A stretch of 64,000 bases of DNA, taken from assembly GCA_002803225.1 (NCBI GenBank), contig NXFV01000503.1, forward strand, positions 1 to 64,000, read 5' to 3'. The translations under genes and the position numbers were made by a program. Numbering within the stretch: the first letter of the stretch is position 1; each line of letters opens with the position of its first letter. Below the pieces are notes generated by a model. That model searched no databases, was not told the origin of the DNA, and was given only the letters and a program-made list of their open reading frames with translations. The DNA comes from Gamarada debralockiae. Lineage: Eukaryota; Ascomycota; Leotiomycetes; Helotiales; Hyphodiscaceae. Positions 24,313 to 35,782 of the stretch are shown here, piece by piece.

Positions 24313-26567
24313 CTTGGAGGATTGACTGCTAAGAATAGAGAACGATTGAACGAAAAGAAGAGAAGAAAACGCGGGGTGTCTAGCGCTTAAACCATCTGCT
24401 CCTAGAGCTCACAACCATTCAATTGCACAGAAATAAAAGTCATAAGCTTATCATATCGCTGAGATATCATTATCTCAGCGGCCACGCCGATAGATCTTCT
24501 GTTAGCTTGCAGGTTCTGAAAAAGGTTGCAGGAGGATACTCTGAAGGATTTTGCAGTAGCGGCCTTGTCTCATTCGCTGGGAATTGGGGCACCCTGAAGT
24601 ACTGTGGGACATCCCGAGCGGGCTGACCCATCAAACAGTGGAGAGGGTCTGCAAAAGTTATCCTCTTTGAGAACAATTGCCCGATGATAAGAAGTGGCGA
24701 TAAGGGAAAGGTTGTTTTGAACTTACGTTACAATCAAAAGGCGGTATTGGCATGGAAAATTTGAGGCGAGGTGGGGGTTGGAGTCGACCATTCTTGTTCG
24801 TACTCGAAAACCAGTGATTTGGGCCCGAATCCATTATCTGCATAGGCGCAAGTCGACCAATTCAACACCAGGTCCAGATCTCTGGAATCAGAACTTTGGC
24901 AGCCTTCTCCCGCTGGTAAATGTGTGACTAGAGAAATGAGGCTGCAGAGACGCGCTGTTACCGCCAGACCAAGCGATTGAGACCACGAGATCACGCGCTG
25001 TGTTTCGAAAGAAGTACGAAGGGATCTCGAGAGTTATGCTCTTTCTGATGGCAGTTTGGCAATTCATGATATGCGGTACTTTTGGCGACACACGGAAGCT
25101 GTATGGTTTTGAGATAAGAGGTGAAGTGAGTCCCGTGACTTTGTGTACACTCACGTGACCGTATTTGATGAGACAAGTAGTTCATGCCAGCAACGAGTCC
25201 TCGGATTTTCTAATTTCTTGAGTTTGCAACGTCGCAAGTTCCAGATATCCATATCGCTAGAGTTGACGAGAACGAGATCCGCATGAAAGTGACAGTCAAT
25301 ATCTTGTGTTTTTCCCGGGACGAATATTTGCCTCATAGGGTTACCCTCCTACTGGTAGCTTCATGCGTCTTGTTTACATTGTTTTGCACTCAGAGTCTTG
25401 CACAAACGCGACTGACAAAACTCACACTAGCCCACAACCTACCCCTGAGTCACTCACTAGCTTCCCTCCCCAGATGGCCGGTACAAGGTACATTCCAATT
25501 TGACAAGCTACAATACCAGAGGTGAGCAAGGTAAAATCAGCTCTTCCCCATTCTTAGGTCTTCTCGTATTCTATTTTCGATGATTGTAAAAAGATCTTAG
25601 CAAATCTTTGATTGTTTAGACTCTTCCGCCTTCTGATTACCTCTTTTCGCTTTATCATTTAGCGTCGACCACAAAACACCTCGCTACATTTTGCTCTCGC
25701 AGAATTGTTGGGCAAAGATGATGCACGAGTTAAATTATCAGTATCTTCCGCGACTTAGTATGACTTCTTCACGAATTAATTCTCGATAGCCAGTTTAGCT
25801 CCTATAGTTTCAAGTACAGAAGAATCACCGCCCGCTGGAACGTCATTTTGGCCCGGCCTTCCATTCGTCGAACCAGATATTGATCTGGATGCAAAACATT
25901 GGTTCCTCACCATTATGTTCTTCCCAGCTCACTGTATGACTCTTCGGAGGCTTGGAATTCAGACTAGCCATGCCACTAGTATAGCACCTTCAATTATCCT
26001 ATACAAGCAGGCGACTTTTTTTCTTCAGGAAACACTATCAGAATTCAATTGTGCCTGCCCAACAGTCGGTCCTACGAATACTCTACTCTGCCAAGTGACG
26101 AGCTTCGCTGTCCCGACTTCCACTATCAAACAGACAACCTTGAATCCAAGTCAAAATGGTGTCCCCTCGATTCGAAAATTCTGGCAGAGAAGGAACGCTA
26201 GAGTGGGATATTCGTCTTCAGCTGAAGGTCCCAAAGATAAAGAGATGTGGATCCACAGTAAAGTTAGGCGAGTATAAGTTCGCATCAATACTAGGTCGAT
26301 TTTGAAATGATGTAGACCTAGATTCGGACACTTGTTGATCTACAAAAGAATTTCCTTACTTAAGGCTAAAGCTCGATTTGGAGTTTGAGCTAGAAATATC
26401 AATATCAATCATTCAAAAAAAGGCGCATGACTGCTTGAACCGCATCCATCCCTGTCTGGGCCTTCTCAGTTGTTGAACTATTTTGAATAATTCCGCACTA
26501 AATACCCCATTTTTGTCGCAAGACTGGTGCTGCTTCTATCCGCCTCCATCTGAACCGTTCGCGTCCG
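24313..26567. other. long intergenic region with a possible unrecognised gene
   Basis: About 2.25 kb. On the plus strand a frame at 25283-25525 begins M-K-V-T-V-N-I-L and has a hydrophobic segment ending C-T-Q-S-L-A-Q-T. An open stretch at about 25770-26277 reads L-A-P-I-V-S-S-T-E-E-S-P-P. They could be exons of one secreted or membrane protein, but I could not find splice sites that join them in a convincing frame and no family is recognised. The rest, including 24313-25280, shows nothing. Confidence 0.3.
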
Positions 26568-29500
26568 TCAACTAAGCACCACTCCTCCAATCCCAGCACT
26601 TCTCCTCTCCGTCTCCAGCAGCCACGCTCCTCCCTGCGGTCCACTGGCATCCAAGCTCACAGTAGTCTTTCTAGCATCACTAATGACCCTTATCGTCTCC
26701 CCAGCATTCTTATAATCTGTCTCGCAAGTCACCCTTTGGGTGGTTTGATTTGTGCTCAGTTCAGGGCTGGTTGTGCCAGCTCGAAGGAGCCTTGCGATTG
26801 GAGCTGGCTTGATCTCCACATTCGGAAATGGCAAGAAGCCTTCACGCAACGGAATCAGCAATACTGGGAAGGAAAGCGCTTGCTTATGCTGTTCTTGATC
26901 CCTTGGGATCTTCAAATGGCCTTTCCGCTTTCCGCCAATGAGCCATGTGTCGGTGGATCCAGAAACCTCGTAGACAAATCCTAGATCGTGACATTGACTG
27001 GAGTCATTGCTAGCTGAAGGTGGTTCGGTGTCCCAGATTCTAGTCCATTTGATGTTTAAGGATGCTGAGATGGGTTGGTTGGATGCAGCAACGGCTGTGT
27101 TGGATGGAATTGAGAAGGTATCGGAGAGTGTCAGGTCGGCAGTATGCACGACTGTTACGGAAGGCACATCGACGGGGATAATGATGGAACGACTGATGGA
27201 AATCGTATCTTCGTCGGTTGTTAATGGTAAGAGCGGGATACTAGGCGTCGCTTGCAGCCATGCTCGTAGTTTGTCCGCGAGGAGAGTCGCGATGTCCTGC
27301 TTTTCGTCCGTCCGACCGAGGCCTGCAAAGTGATCGACCCATCTCACCGTTGAAAGGATGAAAGTCGATACTTCGCTCAAAATGGCCGTCTTTTCGAGAT
27401 CATATGACGACATATGTGAGTGAAGCTCGGCGAGTACGGTAGGTATAACAAGTCGAGTGTAAGGATGAAATGGGGTGTCTTTGAGGGTTTGTTGAAGAGC
27501 ATGCGTGACCGCGTTGTCGACTTCTTCTTCCACAGATATGTAGTGCAGGACAAGGGATAGCGATGCCTTTGCAGCTTTTCTGGGAGAGCCGCTCCGTGAG
27601 GCTAATTTCGTGATTTTATACAACATAGATGCGGGTTGGCGGGGAAATACAACCACCGGCCGGGAAAATGAAACCCCACACTGAGCTTCAAATACCTCGG
27701 ATTGCTCTAATTGAGAGCTCAGTAGGCGTAGCGGACTGTTGGTGGCAGATGAGATTGTGAATTTCGAGAAGAGAGCCTTGTGCTTGAAGACATCTTGAAC
27801 ATTGACTCCGAGAGGAAGCATGATAGACATGGTTGGAGTGGTTGCAAAGAAGAAATCTCCCTTCTCCGTTGTGTACGATATCTCCAACTTTATGGAGATA
27901 TCGTTGGCTTCATGCTCAAGATTAAATGGCATGCGAAGCTTGGCAGTTGAGCCAGATTCCATGACACCAAAGCGTACAACCCCAGCTTCGGATCTCCTCG
28001 ATAGCTCAAGTGCCCCTTTGACCACAGTAGCTTCGCTGGTTTGGAGTCTCAGTCCTGCAGTCGCTGCTCGAACATGAAGCTCGCCACTGGTCACATCATT
28101 CCAACCCGACGAAAGGTCGATCTCTAATAATCGATTTCGATCTAGATGCAGGTATTTTGATGCAGAAAGCTTTACATCAAAAGATTCTGCTCGGTGGTAG
28201 ATGAGAATTTTAGGGCATTTGAAAAATCTGTCATTTTTGCTGAAGGTCGGCCCAGTGCTGTCATGAACGTATTGCATGGTGATGTTACTCCTTTGCAGAC
28301 TGATGCAGTTCACTAGATAGGTGCCCGGAACGATGATCTGTGGAGACGTAAGTGTACAATAGGAGAGGTGGAGTTTCAGATTTACTCACATTACTCTGCA
28401 CAACAAATGTAACAATTCCGGGTTTCAGTAACAAAGGACCTTCGGCTTCTAGCCACAGGTCTTTGTTTGTTTCGCTTCCGACTGGACCAATCTTGACCTT
28501 TGCCTTCTCGATGGTCAACTCTTCTTGGAGCAAATATCGAAGTCGAATTTGCAAGGCATAGCTGTCTTTTTGTGGGTGATATTTCGGCGTTCCATCAACC
28601 TCGATGTAACCGAAAAAGTTTTGTAAAGGCAGCTGAATTTCGTGCTGCAGAGTTTTTGTTATCTCCAGTAACTCTTCCAAATAAGGTTCGGTGGGTATAA
28701 TTGCATCACCGTTGAAGCTGTTGATGCGGCTAAGCTTGAAGGCAGACTTATTCTGGATTCTCTCGTTCTCGACCACTGCAGCTTTGGAAAGGAGCTTCAA
28801 TACAACACGGACATATTCCTCTTTACGTTGAAGCTGCTTGAGGCAGTTCGCATACAACACCAGCATTGAGAGCTCTATTTCCGCCCAGCCACTTTCACCA
28901 TAGAAGGGTGTCATTCGGTAGAAATAAGACGCCGCAGCTGCATAATCCTTGAGGTGGTATTTGAGAACAGCGAGGTCCGTCATGCTCGACTGCACAGATT
29001 GTATGTGATTTGCCACTGTGAAATGTCGTAGTGCCTTGTCCGTCAACGTCTCGTATAATCGATAGAAGTCCTCCTTGTTATCAAGAGCAGTCCAAAGAAG
29101 CTTATTGCCAATGCCGTGGGACGAGGATAAGAAACCTGTGACGTCCACTGAATCATCTTCCTCTGCAGAGATGGGTCCATCAAGATCAACGTCTTTCATA
29201 TCAGCGGCTCTGGCTTGTTGTAAGTGTGAAATTTCGCCCCAACCTACACTCCATCCGCGTTTCTTGCCGACCTGCTCGAGGACGTTTCGAGAAAGTAGAT
29301 ACAATTCTGCTCTATGCGCTGCGAGTTGCTCCAGACCAGCTTTCAAGAACGGAGAAGAAGCACTACCATCTGGCACGCTGGATCTTCGGCCTCCGGGGAA
29401 TATTCCGGGGCTATGAGGCTCCCGAGGAGACGAGCGCATAGCGAGAGAGCTACTTCTAGCTGGGTGCATCATTGTTTTGGGCTCCGGTATTGCAGCTTTG

Positions 29501-31371
29501 GGCTCCTGGCCATCGGAACCGATCTTACTACTTGGAGGGGCGAGTGTTGATGGAGGGATAGGTAAAGATTTTGTTGAAGTCTGCGCAAGAATTTGTTGTG
29601 CAATAGAAAACGTAAAAGACGACACCATATTGTCAACTGCTTGGATCAGGATAGGGTCCGTTGGTTGCTGACCTTGCTTAGTCTCCGCTTCCAACTTTTG
29701 CTGAGCTGGGATCTGAGAAGCGTGGATGTCATCACGCATGATGCGAGCAATAGATGCAACGAAATCCATGGATCTTTTGCATACTTCTCCAAGAATCGCG
29801 AGATTCTCTGTTTCGTCTGAAGGCTGGGAAGCTGGCAGTCTTGCAGCTACACCTTGCAAACTCGACTCTCGCTGCTCTTTCAGTTTCGCCAGAAGCTCTT
29901 CTTGAGATGACCATGCGTTCGCAAGGCGGAGTAATAGAGACAGCTGACGAGCGAAGAGATAGCATCGAAAGTCAAAGATTGAGATATCATTCGAAAGTAT
30001 GAGTTCTCGATATCGTTTCTTCAGAGCATTCAAAGGAATTTCGTCAGCTTCATTCCCAGAATCAGTACTCGATTGCAAGTCAATAGGATCGTCTGTCTCA
30101 ACTTCAGCGCCATCCTCTCTTAGGAGCGCAGCCCTCGCTTTTTCGACTTGGCGTTTGAGGTCCTCGGTATATGGCAGAAATGATCCTCCATGTTCGGCGC
30201 CACCGCCGGTTGAAGCTTGCTCTCTTATGATGGCATCAAGACCCACAGCGAGTTCATCATAGCCCACAAGAGCATCTTCAACCAGGCCTACATTCTCGAA
30301 GCCCCTCGCCAGGCCCTCCTTGAGCACAAAGAAGGTGCAAAAGTTCCACCCAGGCAATGATCTTTGGGCATCTTTTTCTCGAATGTCTTCCTCATATTGG
30401 CTGACACGCATATCAAACGATGCCAGAATCAACGACTTTAATTTTGAAATCAGATCGACCCAAGCAACTTCGTTCTCTTGGGGTGTTTCGTGGTATGAGC
30501 CTGGGATTGCCGGGACAACACGAGGGAGCATCTCATATGGCACATCATTCACACCAATTCGAATTTGCGCAATTCGGTCTACTGAAGATTTGGAAGAGCC
30601 ATTGAAGTCCGCACGTAGTTTCTCAAGAATGGTAGATGATCCGCCGGCTCGCCAACGTGCAGCAGCAGATTTCTCAGAGCTTGATCCAGAACTGCCCTCT
30701 GAGCTTTTCCCACTCGTCCGAGGCTGTGTTGCAGCAGCTGTATTCGGGACGATGATATGGACTATAAGCCACTCGAAAGCATCATGGTTTTCTTGCGAAT
30801 TGACTTTTGTCGTGCTTTGAGCTGGTGTCGTGTGCTCCTTAATCCATTCTCGAACCTGCCGCCGCGCTTGCGTCTTATATGTCTCGTTATCATCGCATCG
30901 CAGGAAGAAGACTTTCAGATATGGCGTTTGTCGTAGGCCGGGTATCTGATGCCTGCGCTCTTTGACTAGTGGTTTCGGCGGCCCTGAACGAGAATCTGGC
31001 CTCTCTATCGCCGCCTGACCCAATGCCTGTGTTCGAAACCCATCGTCACCGCTTGCTCCAGAGTCTTCGCTCTTGACGCGCGCAAGGCTGGTATTGCTTG
31101 CGGAGGCTGAGTCGGTGGAGGAAAGGGGGGCTAGCTGCTCGGCAGAGGGGACTAAGTCGATGTGGAGGGAGGAGATAGATCGAAGGGGTCCAGCGTGGGA
31201 TTCCCAATGAAGGTTTCTCAGGGGCAGCCGAGGTAAAAGGCCAGGAGATAAGAGCTGGTAGACTCCGTATGGATCAAAGTACTCGACTAAGGGGCATGGT
31301 TAGCCAGAAGGCAGCGGTGAAATGGGACAGTTTTTACCTGTAACTTTGGAGCTTGAGGATGGCTGTTCCAT
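26568..31371 (-). CDS. trs130: TRAPP II subunit Trs130/TRAPPC10
   Basis: Trs130 is a large subunit specific to TRAPP II, the Golgi complex that activates Ypt31/Rab11-type GTPases for late Golgi and endosomal recycling. Three exons (31371-31338, 31286-28390, 28337-26568) close in frame to 1566 residues. The first exon is only 34 nt. Family landmarks are V-E-Y-F-D-P-Y-G-V-Y at the exon junction, L-R-C-D-D-N-E-T-Y-K near 125, L-P-G-W-N-F-C-T-F-F-V-L-K-E-G-L-A and A-A-A-S-Y-F-Y-R-M-T-P-F-Y in the helical solenoid. Beta-rich immunoglobulin-like segments make up the C-terminal third. There is a low-complexity Ser/Pro insertion around residues 600-680. The gene is divergent from the F-box gene at 31647. 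Confidence 0.9.
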
Positions 31372-31646
31372 TGCTTGCAGAGATTCGCAATGGTCGCATT
31401 ATCGTAGAAGAGTCATTCATTCATTGTGCGCTCCTGGAAACCGTCGTGAACAGTAACTCCAAGGAACTAGATTGAAGATAATATCGTATCGAGATTGTCC
31501 ATTCTGCAATCAGACACCGCTTTGAACATCACACAAGGCTCAGCCGTGTGCTCAATGATAGGTAACAAACAAACACGCATTTTCTCACATCTCAAAACTC
31601 ACATCTTCCGAATATTCTCAGTAGGATTTTCAACATCATCCGCATC

Positions 31647-32132
31647 ATGTCTAATATTCTCAGTCTCTCTTACGAACTACATATGCAAATTTTAGGTTAT
31701 CTCGACCCGGTTCACTCTATGTGCCTTGGCCTCACCTGCAGACAACTCTACGCAATCCACTCCAGCCTTCACAAACCTCTTCCACTCAACGCATTTACCT
31801 ACGAATGTCCTATCCCCTCTACGAATCTATCGACGATCTGTTTCCTGTTCACGCACCTTGAAACATGGAAGCCTCGTATCCTCAAGTACTGCGGCGGATG
31901 CCACAAGTTCTGTCTGACAAACAACGTTACAGGACCAGCTCGAGGACGGTGCGACAGATGCTTTTCAAAAGAGGGCGGTGCTTATAATCTGGATTGGATG
32001 AATTTGAGAAAGCCCCTAAGACTGTGGCTACTGGAAGACCTAGCCGATCCAGCGGGCCTGCCACAATACGGCTTGTCAGTCGATCCAGCAAGGGCCGCGA
32101 TGGCCCCATATGGTTTCAGGTCGATACTTTGA
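31647..32132 (+). CDS. small F-box-like protein
   Basis: A single-exon frame of 161 residues starting M-S-N-I-L-S-L-S-Y-E-L-H-M-Q-I-L-G-Y-L-D. The first 40 residues fit an F-box (L-x-x-E-x-x-x-x-I-L-x-x-L followed by C-L-G-L-T-C-R-Q-L-Y), which would bind Skp1 in an SCF ubiquitin ligase. The second part has C-G-G-C-H-K-F-C and C-D-R-C pairs that could hold a zinc ion. There are no WD40 or leucine-rich repeats, so a substrate-binding domain is not evident. Short F-box proteins of this kind are very common in filamentous ascomycetes. It converges on the acyltransferase gene with about 200 nt between stops. Confidence 0.72.
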   Translation: MSNILSLSYELHMQILGYLDPVHSMCLGLTCRQLYAIHSSLHKPLPLNAFTYECPIPSTNLSTICFLFTHLETWKPRILKYCGGCHKFCLTNNVTGPARGRCDRCFSKEGGAYNLDWMNLRKPLRLWLLEDLADPAGLPQYGLSVDPARAAMAPYGFRSIL

Positions 32133-32328
32133 TTGAAGATGCGCTGACATGGCGATATATTTTCTTGTCATGTGGGATCTCTTGCAGGGCATTTCGTGTG
32201 TTTGCCAATGTTATTAGTATGTAATATCCGCCATGACTCCTGGGTATCATCTTGCTAATTCAATTCCCACCAGAGTTGAACTTCGACCATACAAACGAAT
32301 GAATCCCAACGCCTCCATCACCATACTC

Positions 32329-33454
32329 TCACGAATTACAAATCTCCTTCCACGGTATCTTCGAAAGGCCGTTCGGGATATTCATTCCTGCAGCGCTCCA
32401 ACTCGAAACACTTGTCTCGAATGCCCACGCCAACGCCGTCTTCAACCAATGCTTTTTATGGCCCCATATAGCCGCTTCCATCACAGTGGCGATCCCATTG
32501 AAGAAGAAGAACAGACCGATGCGAATAAGTGCGGATCTGGTCAAGATGGGAGCCAGAGAATACATGTGGAAGAGGGCCATCAGGCTGAAGGCTCCCAGGA
32601 CGCCGAGTGAACGTGCAATCACAACTGGAACACCGAATTTAGGGAGCCCATATCGCAAAGGTCCATAGGCTAAGGAGGTGCATGGGGATGCGAAAACATT
32701 GTGCCAGGTTTCCGACCTGCTCAATGTTAGTCCCACCCATTATCTCAACAGAGAGGGAGAATTACCAGAAACCCGTCAGACTGTCCGCCAGGTAAAGCGG
32801 ACCGAACAGAGCCGGGCTACTTTTATACCGCACGAGCAACTGAATGCTTGTCCAAATTATATATATCGCCAACTGCACTTCGAATGCCAACACCGTCGGG
32901 AAAACCTGCGGAAGCGATTGCAGGAGAGCGAATATCCCAATGTGGACAGCGAGCTGAGCCGGCTCGCTGAAGTTCTCTTGGTTCTTAGGCAGGCGTATGT
33001 GGTTTGGAGTGAAAGACTCGTATCGCAATTCCGTCATGACGATAAGTGCGAAGAGCCAGTCTGCCGGTTTCTTGCCCGCCGTATACGTTGGAAAATTGTG
33101 CCGCCTAGCCCATATATCGAGGAGCTTCATTGTGCCAATGGCTACTGCGCGTTGTCAGCATTTCTTGCACAGTTCGACAATTGGGAGGGATGGCATACTT
33201 GCGAAGTTCTGGAAACATCTCGCCGCCGAACACGAAATTGGAGCCAAAACAGGCGAGACCCAGAAGGCCCCAAGCGACAGGAACGTCAATATATTATAAA
33301 GTTTGTACAGGCCTTTCGTATGGAAGTATATAGAGAAGTAAAGAAGCTCGGCGGGAATGAGGAGGAAAGCGGTAGCTTTGACGACTTCATGTCCCATCTG
33401 CTCGACTGCGGGAGGTATGTTCGTGATATGGATTGGTGGATAGGAGATATTCAT
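32329..33454 (-). CDS. wax-synthase-like MBOAT acyltransferase
   Basis: This is a membrane-bound acyltransferase of the plant/fungal wax-synthase-like group. Fungal members often acetylate terpenoid or trichothecene-type metabolites; here the substrate is unknown. Three exons (33454-33199, 33144-32766, 32716-32329) close in frame to 340 residues. Several hydrophobic helices span the protein. The C-terminal part has the family block around S-E-T-W-H-N-V-F, then L-A-Y-G-P-L-R-Y-G, then the helix with the likely catalytic histidine (S-L-M-A-L-F-H-M-Y). All expected landmarks are intact, so it may be functional. Neighbours do not form an obvious biosynthetic cluster, but a dead transposon lies just upstream, as is common at the edge of accessory regions. 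Confidence 0.78.
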
Positions 33455-34145
33455 CTTGGCGACTGAGTCTCAGCAAGTCCTTCTAACAAGGATAGGAATT
33501 GAGTTTCTCAATCGATAACAGGGTTCCCCAGATTGTTGTGAAGCGAGTCGCGCGACACAGTCAGACTTCCTGATGTCGTACTGTTCACGCAGTATCCAGC
33601 GCGCAATATTGCCCAGTGATTCTCAAAGTCCAGAATTCAATGTCACACAGCTTTTCCCGCCTCAATGCCTTTTTCGCAGAGTCGTGGCTCTCAGTCAAAG
33701 CCCCTCACGTCAATTTTCTCTTCTCGGGAACTTCGGAAGGCTGTGATTGCAAGTTTGACGGAGGGATCTCCGCACTTTCAAAAGCTCAAGGCCTTCGATG
33801 CGACAAATATAAATTTACAACCGTGACCGTAACTTGGTGCGCCTTGAAAAGGAGTATAAGTGACGGAGAACAAAGTATCATGAATGAAGAAATAGATGTA
33901 ACGGTGCGGCATAGTAGTCATGGCTGGTCATACCGATTTTGGTATGGCCTGTTGAAGTGGAGGTAGTGGGTGGCCTCGCTGAGTTGTCAACAATCCGCGA
34001 ATCCTCATTTGCGACTTTGCGGAAAGACGAAGGGGCGTGCTCTGTAAGCTCCCAGGAACACAATTTGGAGACTTGATTCGTTCGGAATGCGATTACGGAC
34101 GCAGGTTTTCTGTGAGTTTTTATTCTTTTAATGCGGACAGAAGGC
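33455..34145. other. intergenic region between the acyltransferase and the transposon
   Basis: About 690 nt. It contains a plus-strand frame at 33616-33966 without any recognisable feature and A/T-rich patches. I see no supported gene. Confidence 0.4.
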
Positions 34146-34192
34146 CCACCAGGGGGTGTACTAATTGATGACGGATTTATCAGCAGCCAAAA
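34146..34192 (+). repeat. left terminal inverted repeat of the Tc1/mariner relic
   Basis: About 47 bp, matching the reverse complement of 35309-35355 apart from a missing C and single substitutions such as A for G in the TTTATCAGCAG segment, which is a RIP-type change. Confidence 0.85.
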
Positions 34193-34209
34193 AACCACCA
34201 AAAATTGTA

Positions 34210-35280
34210 CTGTAAAGTCTGTATTTCTTCTTAAATCTCTACAACACTACCATAAATCACTCTTAATTAGTGCTCCCCTTGATTCTACAACTCTCTTACA
34301 CCTATCTAGCGATATGCGCACGGACCTCTGCCATAGTAATTTTGCTCCATTCGTCCTATATGACTGCCTTATACTCCTCGAGAGTATGCCATAGTCTCTT
34401 GCGTACTCTAATCTTAAGAATATTCCAATAAGCCTCCATTAGATTATAATTAAGTAATTAGGGAGAGTAACGAAGGACTGGGATCCAATTAGACTCCAAA
34501 TATACTTGTGCTAGTCCCCTTTTCTTCTTCCCATGGCTAGGGTCTCTGTCTTCTTGAAGTACCCAAGGTTTAAGCTCGCCATTAGGTTATAAACGGAGAG
34601 CATTGACATAGACAGGAAGAAGGCGATCGACGTAGTACTTTTGCGTCATGGCATTACCCTTAGGTGTGGCCTCCTCGCATGGCCAATGGAAGCCTCCTAT
34701 TCTCTCACTCTAGCAACGTACTCTTCTTCAGTTTCAGTCGTAAGTCGTCAACAAGGCTTTGGGGGCTTTTGGGGCTGCTCAATATAAGTCTCCTCATCAT
34801 TGTAGAACTTTAGCTTTTTAGCTTTAGCCTACCAATTACACCAGCCCGCAACATGAAGCTTAACGCCCGTCTTCTCGCCGCGTTCTTGTATATTTTCAGG
34901 GTCTGTTCGATGTCCTTGTTCTCGTAGTATATAGCCTATGCCTTAGGAAGCAGGGTCTATATGTGCCTTGTCTGTAAAGAAGACATATTGCTAGTAATTG
35001 TGGACAGTGCTATAAGTACGCTGCGCTGTAGTGTATTCTCTCGCCCTTGTTTTTCCAAAGAATCTTCTTCTGAACGTATGCTATTTTGTAGCACTAACCC
35101 CTATTAGTATCCGCCACGATGTCATAAATCGATTGTATGCCTGCGCGCTCCTCGTATGCGTCAAAAAATCGTTGCTTATCAAGCGTAGTAGCTTCGCGGC
35201 ACTTTCTTTTCTTGATTGGTATTTGCGGACAACCTTTAGAGCGTGTGTGGAGCCATTGTTAAGTAGAAGATAAGTAATAA
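34210..35280 (-). pseudogene. transposase pseudogene (Tc1/mariner, DDE superfamily)
   Basis: Fragments of one transposase can be followed in several frames from the right end to the left end. They include a segment reading F-D-A-Y-E-E-R-A-G-I-Q-S near 35160, a segment near T-D-P-E-N-I-Q-E-R-G-E-K-T-G around 34880, the M-T-Q-K-Y-Y-V-D-R-L-L-P-V-Y block near 34640, and the C-terminal N-I-L-K block near 34420. Stops and frame changes interrupt it throughout, so no active enzyme can be made. Confidence 0.82.
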
Positions 35281-35308
35281 GGATCATTTATTTACGCTTT
35301 TTGGGGAT

Positions 35309-35355
35309 TTTGGCTGCTGACAAATCCGTCATCAATTAGGTACACCACCTGGTGG
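35309..35355 (-). repeat. right terminal inverted repeat of the Tc1/mariner relic
   Basis: Partner of the left repeat at 34146-34192. Beyond 35355 the similarity to the left flank quickly becomes ambiguous, so the exact element boundary and TA target duplication are not fixed. Confidence 0.85.
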
Positions 35356-35782
35356 CCGCTTATCTGACTTGGTGAGTCTTCCTCGTAGGGGGTTTAGAGG
35401 CGAGTTGAGATGATAATCGTAGGCTTCATGTTCTGCAAAGAGCAGGTTAGATACTAGGGTCTTTTAGAGCATCGAATCGACTGAAAAGGATTCATCGTGC
35501 CTTTCTTTCGACAAAGCGATTCATGTCTTGGAGGATATCAGACAAGCAAGCGATCATGATGCCGAGCTTCGCATACTCATATCTTTGTCTGGAATGGTTA
35601 TACACGTCTCTTATTTCCTTTTCATGTCCAAGCCGTGCTAAGCTATTGATCTCTTTATGCTTCCTAAAACACCACTGATGCGACCCCAGACCAACACCAC
35701 CAACCATCTCAAGTACACGGCACCCATCTAATTAAACGTCGTTACCAGAACAGAAAGAGTACTATACAGGGTACGCTCAGCA
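35356..35782. other. intergenic gap between transposon and swr1
   Basis: A 427-nt stretch that includes the presumed 3' untranslated region of swr1. No gene is recognised. Confidence 0.4.

Larger units (their letters stand above)
34146..35355 (-). mobile_element. dead Tc1/mariner-type DNA transposon with terminal inverted repeats
   Basis: The ends are near-perfect inverted repeats of about 45 bp: the left starts C-C-A-C-C-A-G-G at 34146 and reads on through TGATGACGGATTTATCAGCA, and the right end (35311-35355) is its reverse complement with a few differences. The minus-strand interior reads as a broken DDE transposase with pieces typical of fungal Tc1-like elements: Y-D-I-V-A-D-T-N, A-Y-W-N-I-L-K-I-R-V-R-K-R, and D-E-W-S-K-I-T-M-A-E-V-R-A-H-I. 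Many stops are TAG or TAA where the family has glutamine, for example just before D-E-W-S-K, and the left half is A/T-rich, which fits RIP. The length of 1.2 kb is slightly short for an autonomous copy. The element is immobile on its own. Confidence 0.88.

Noticed and set aside
32678..33466. Plus-strand 262-codon frame
   Set aside because: It lies opposite the wax-synthase-like gene, whose three exons close in frame and carry family motifs; the plus frame has none.
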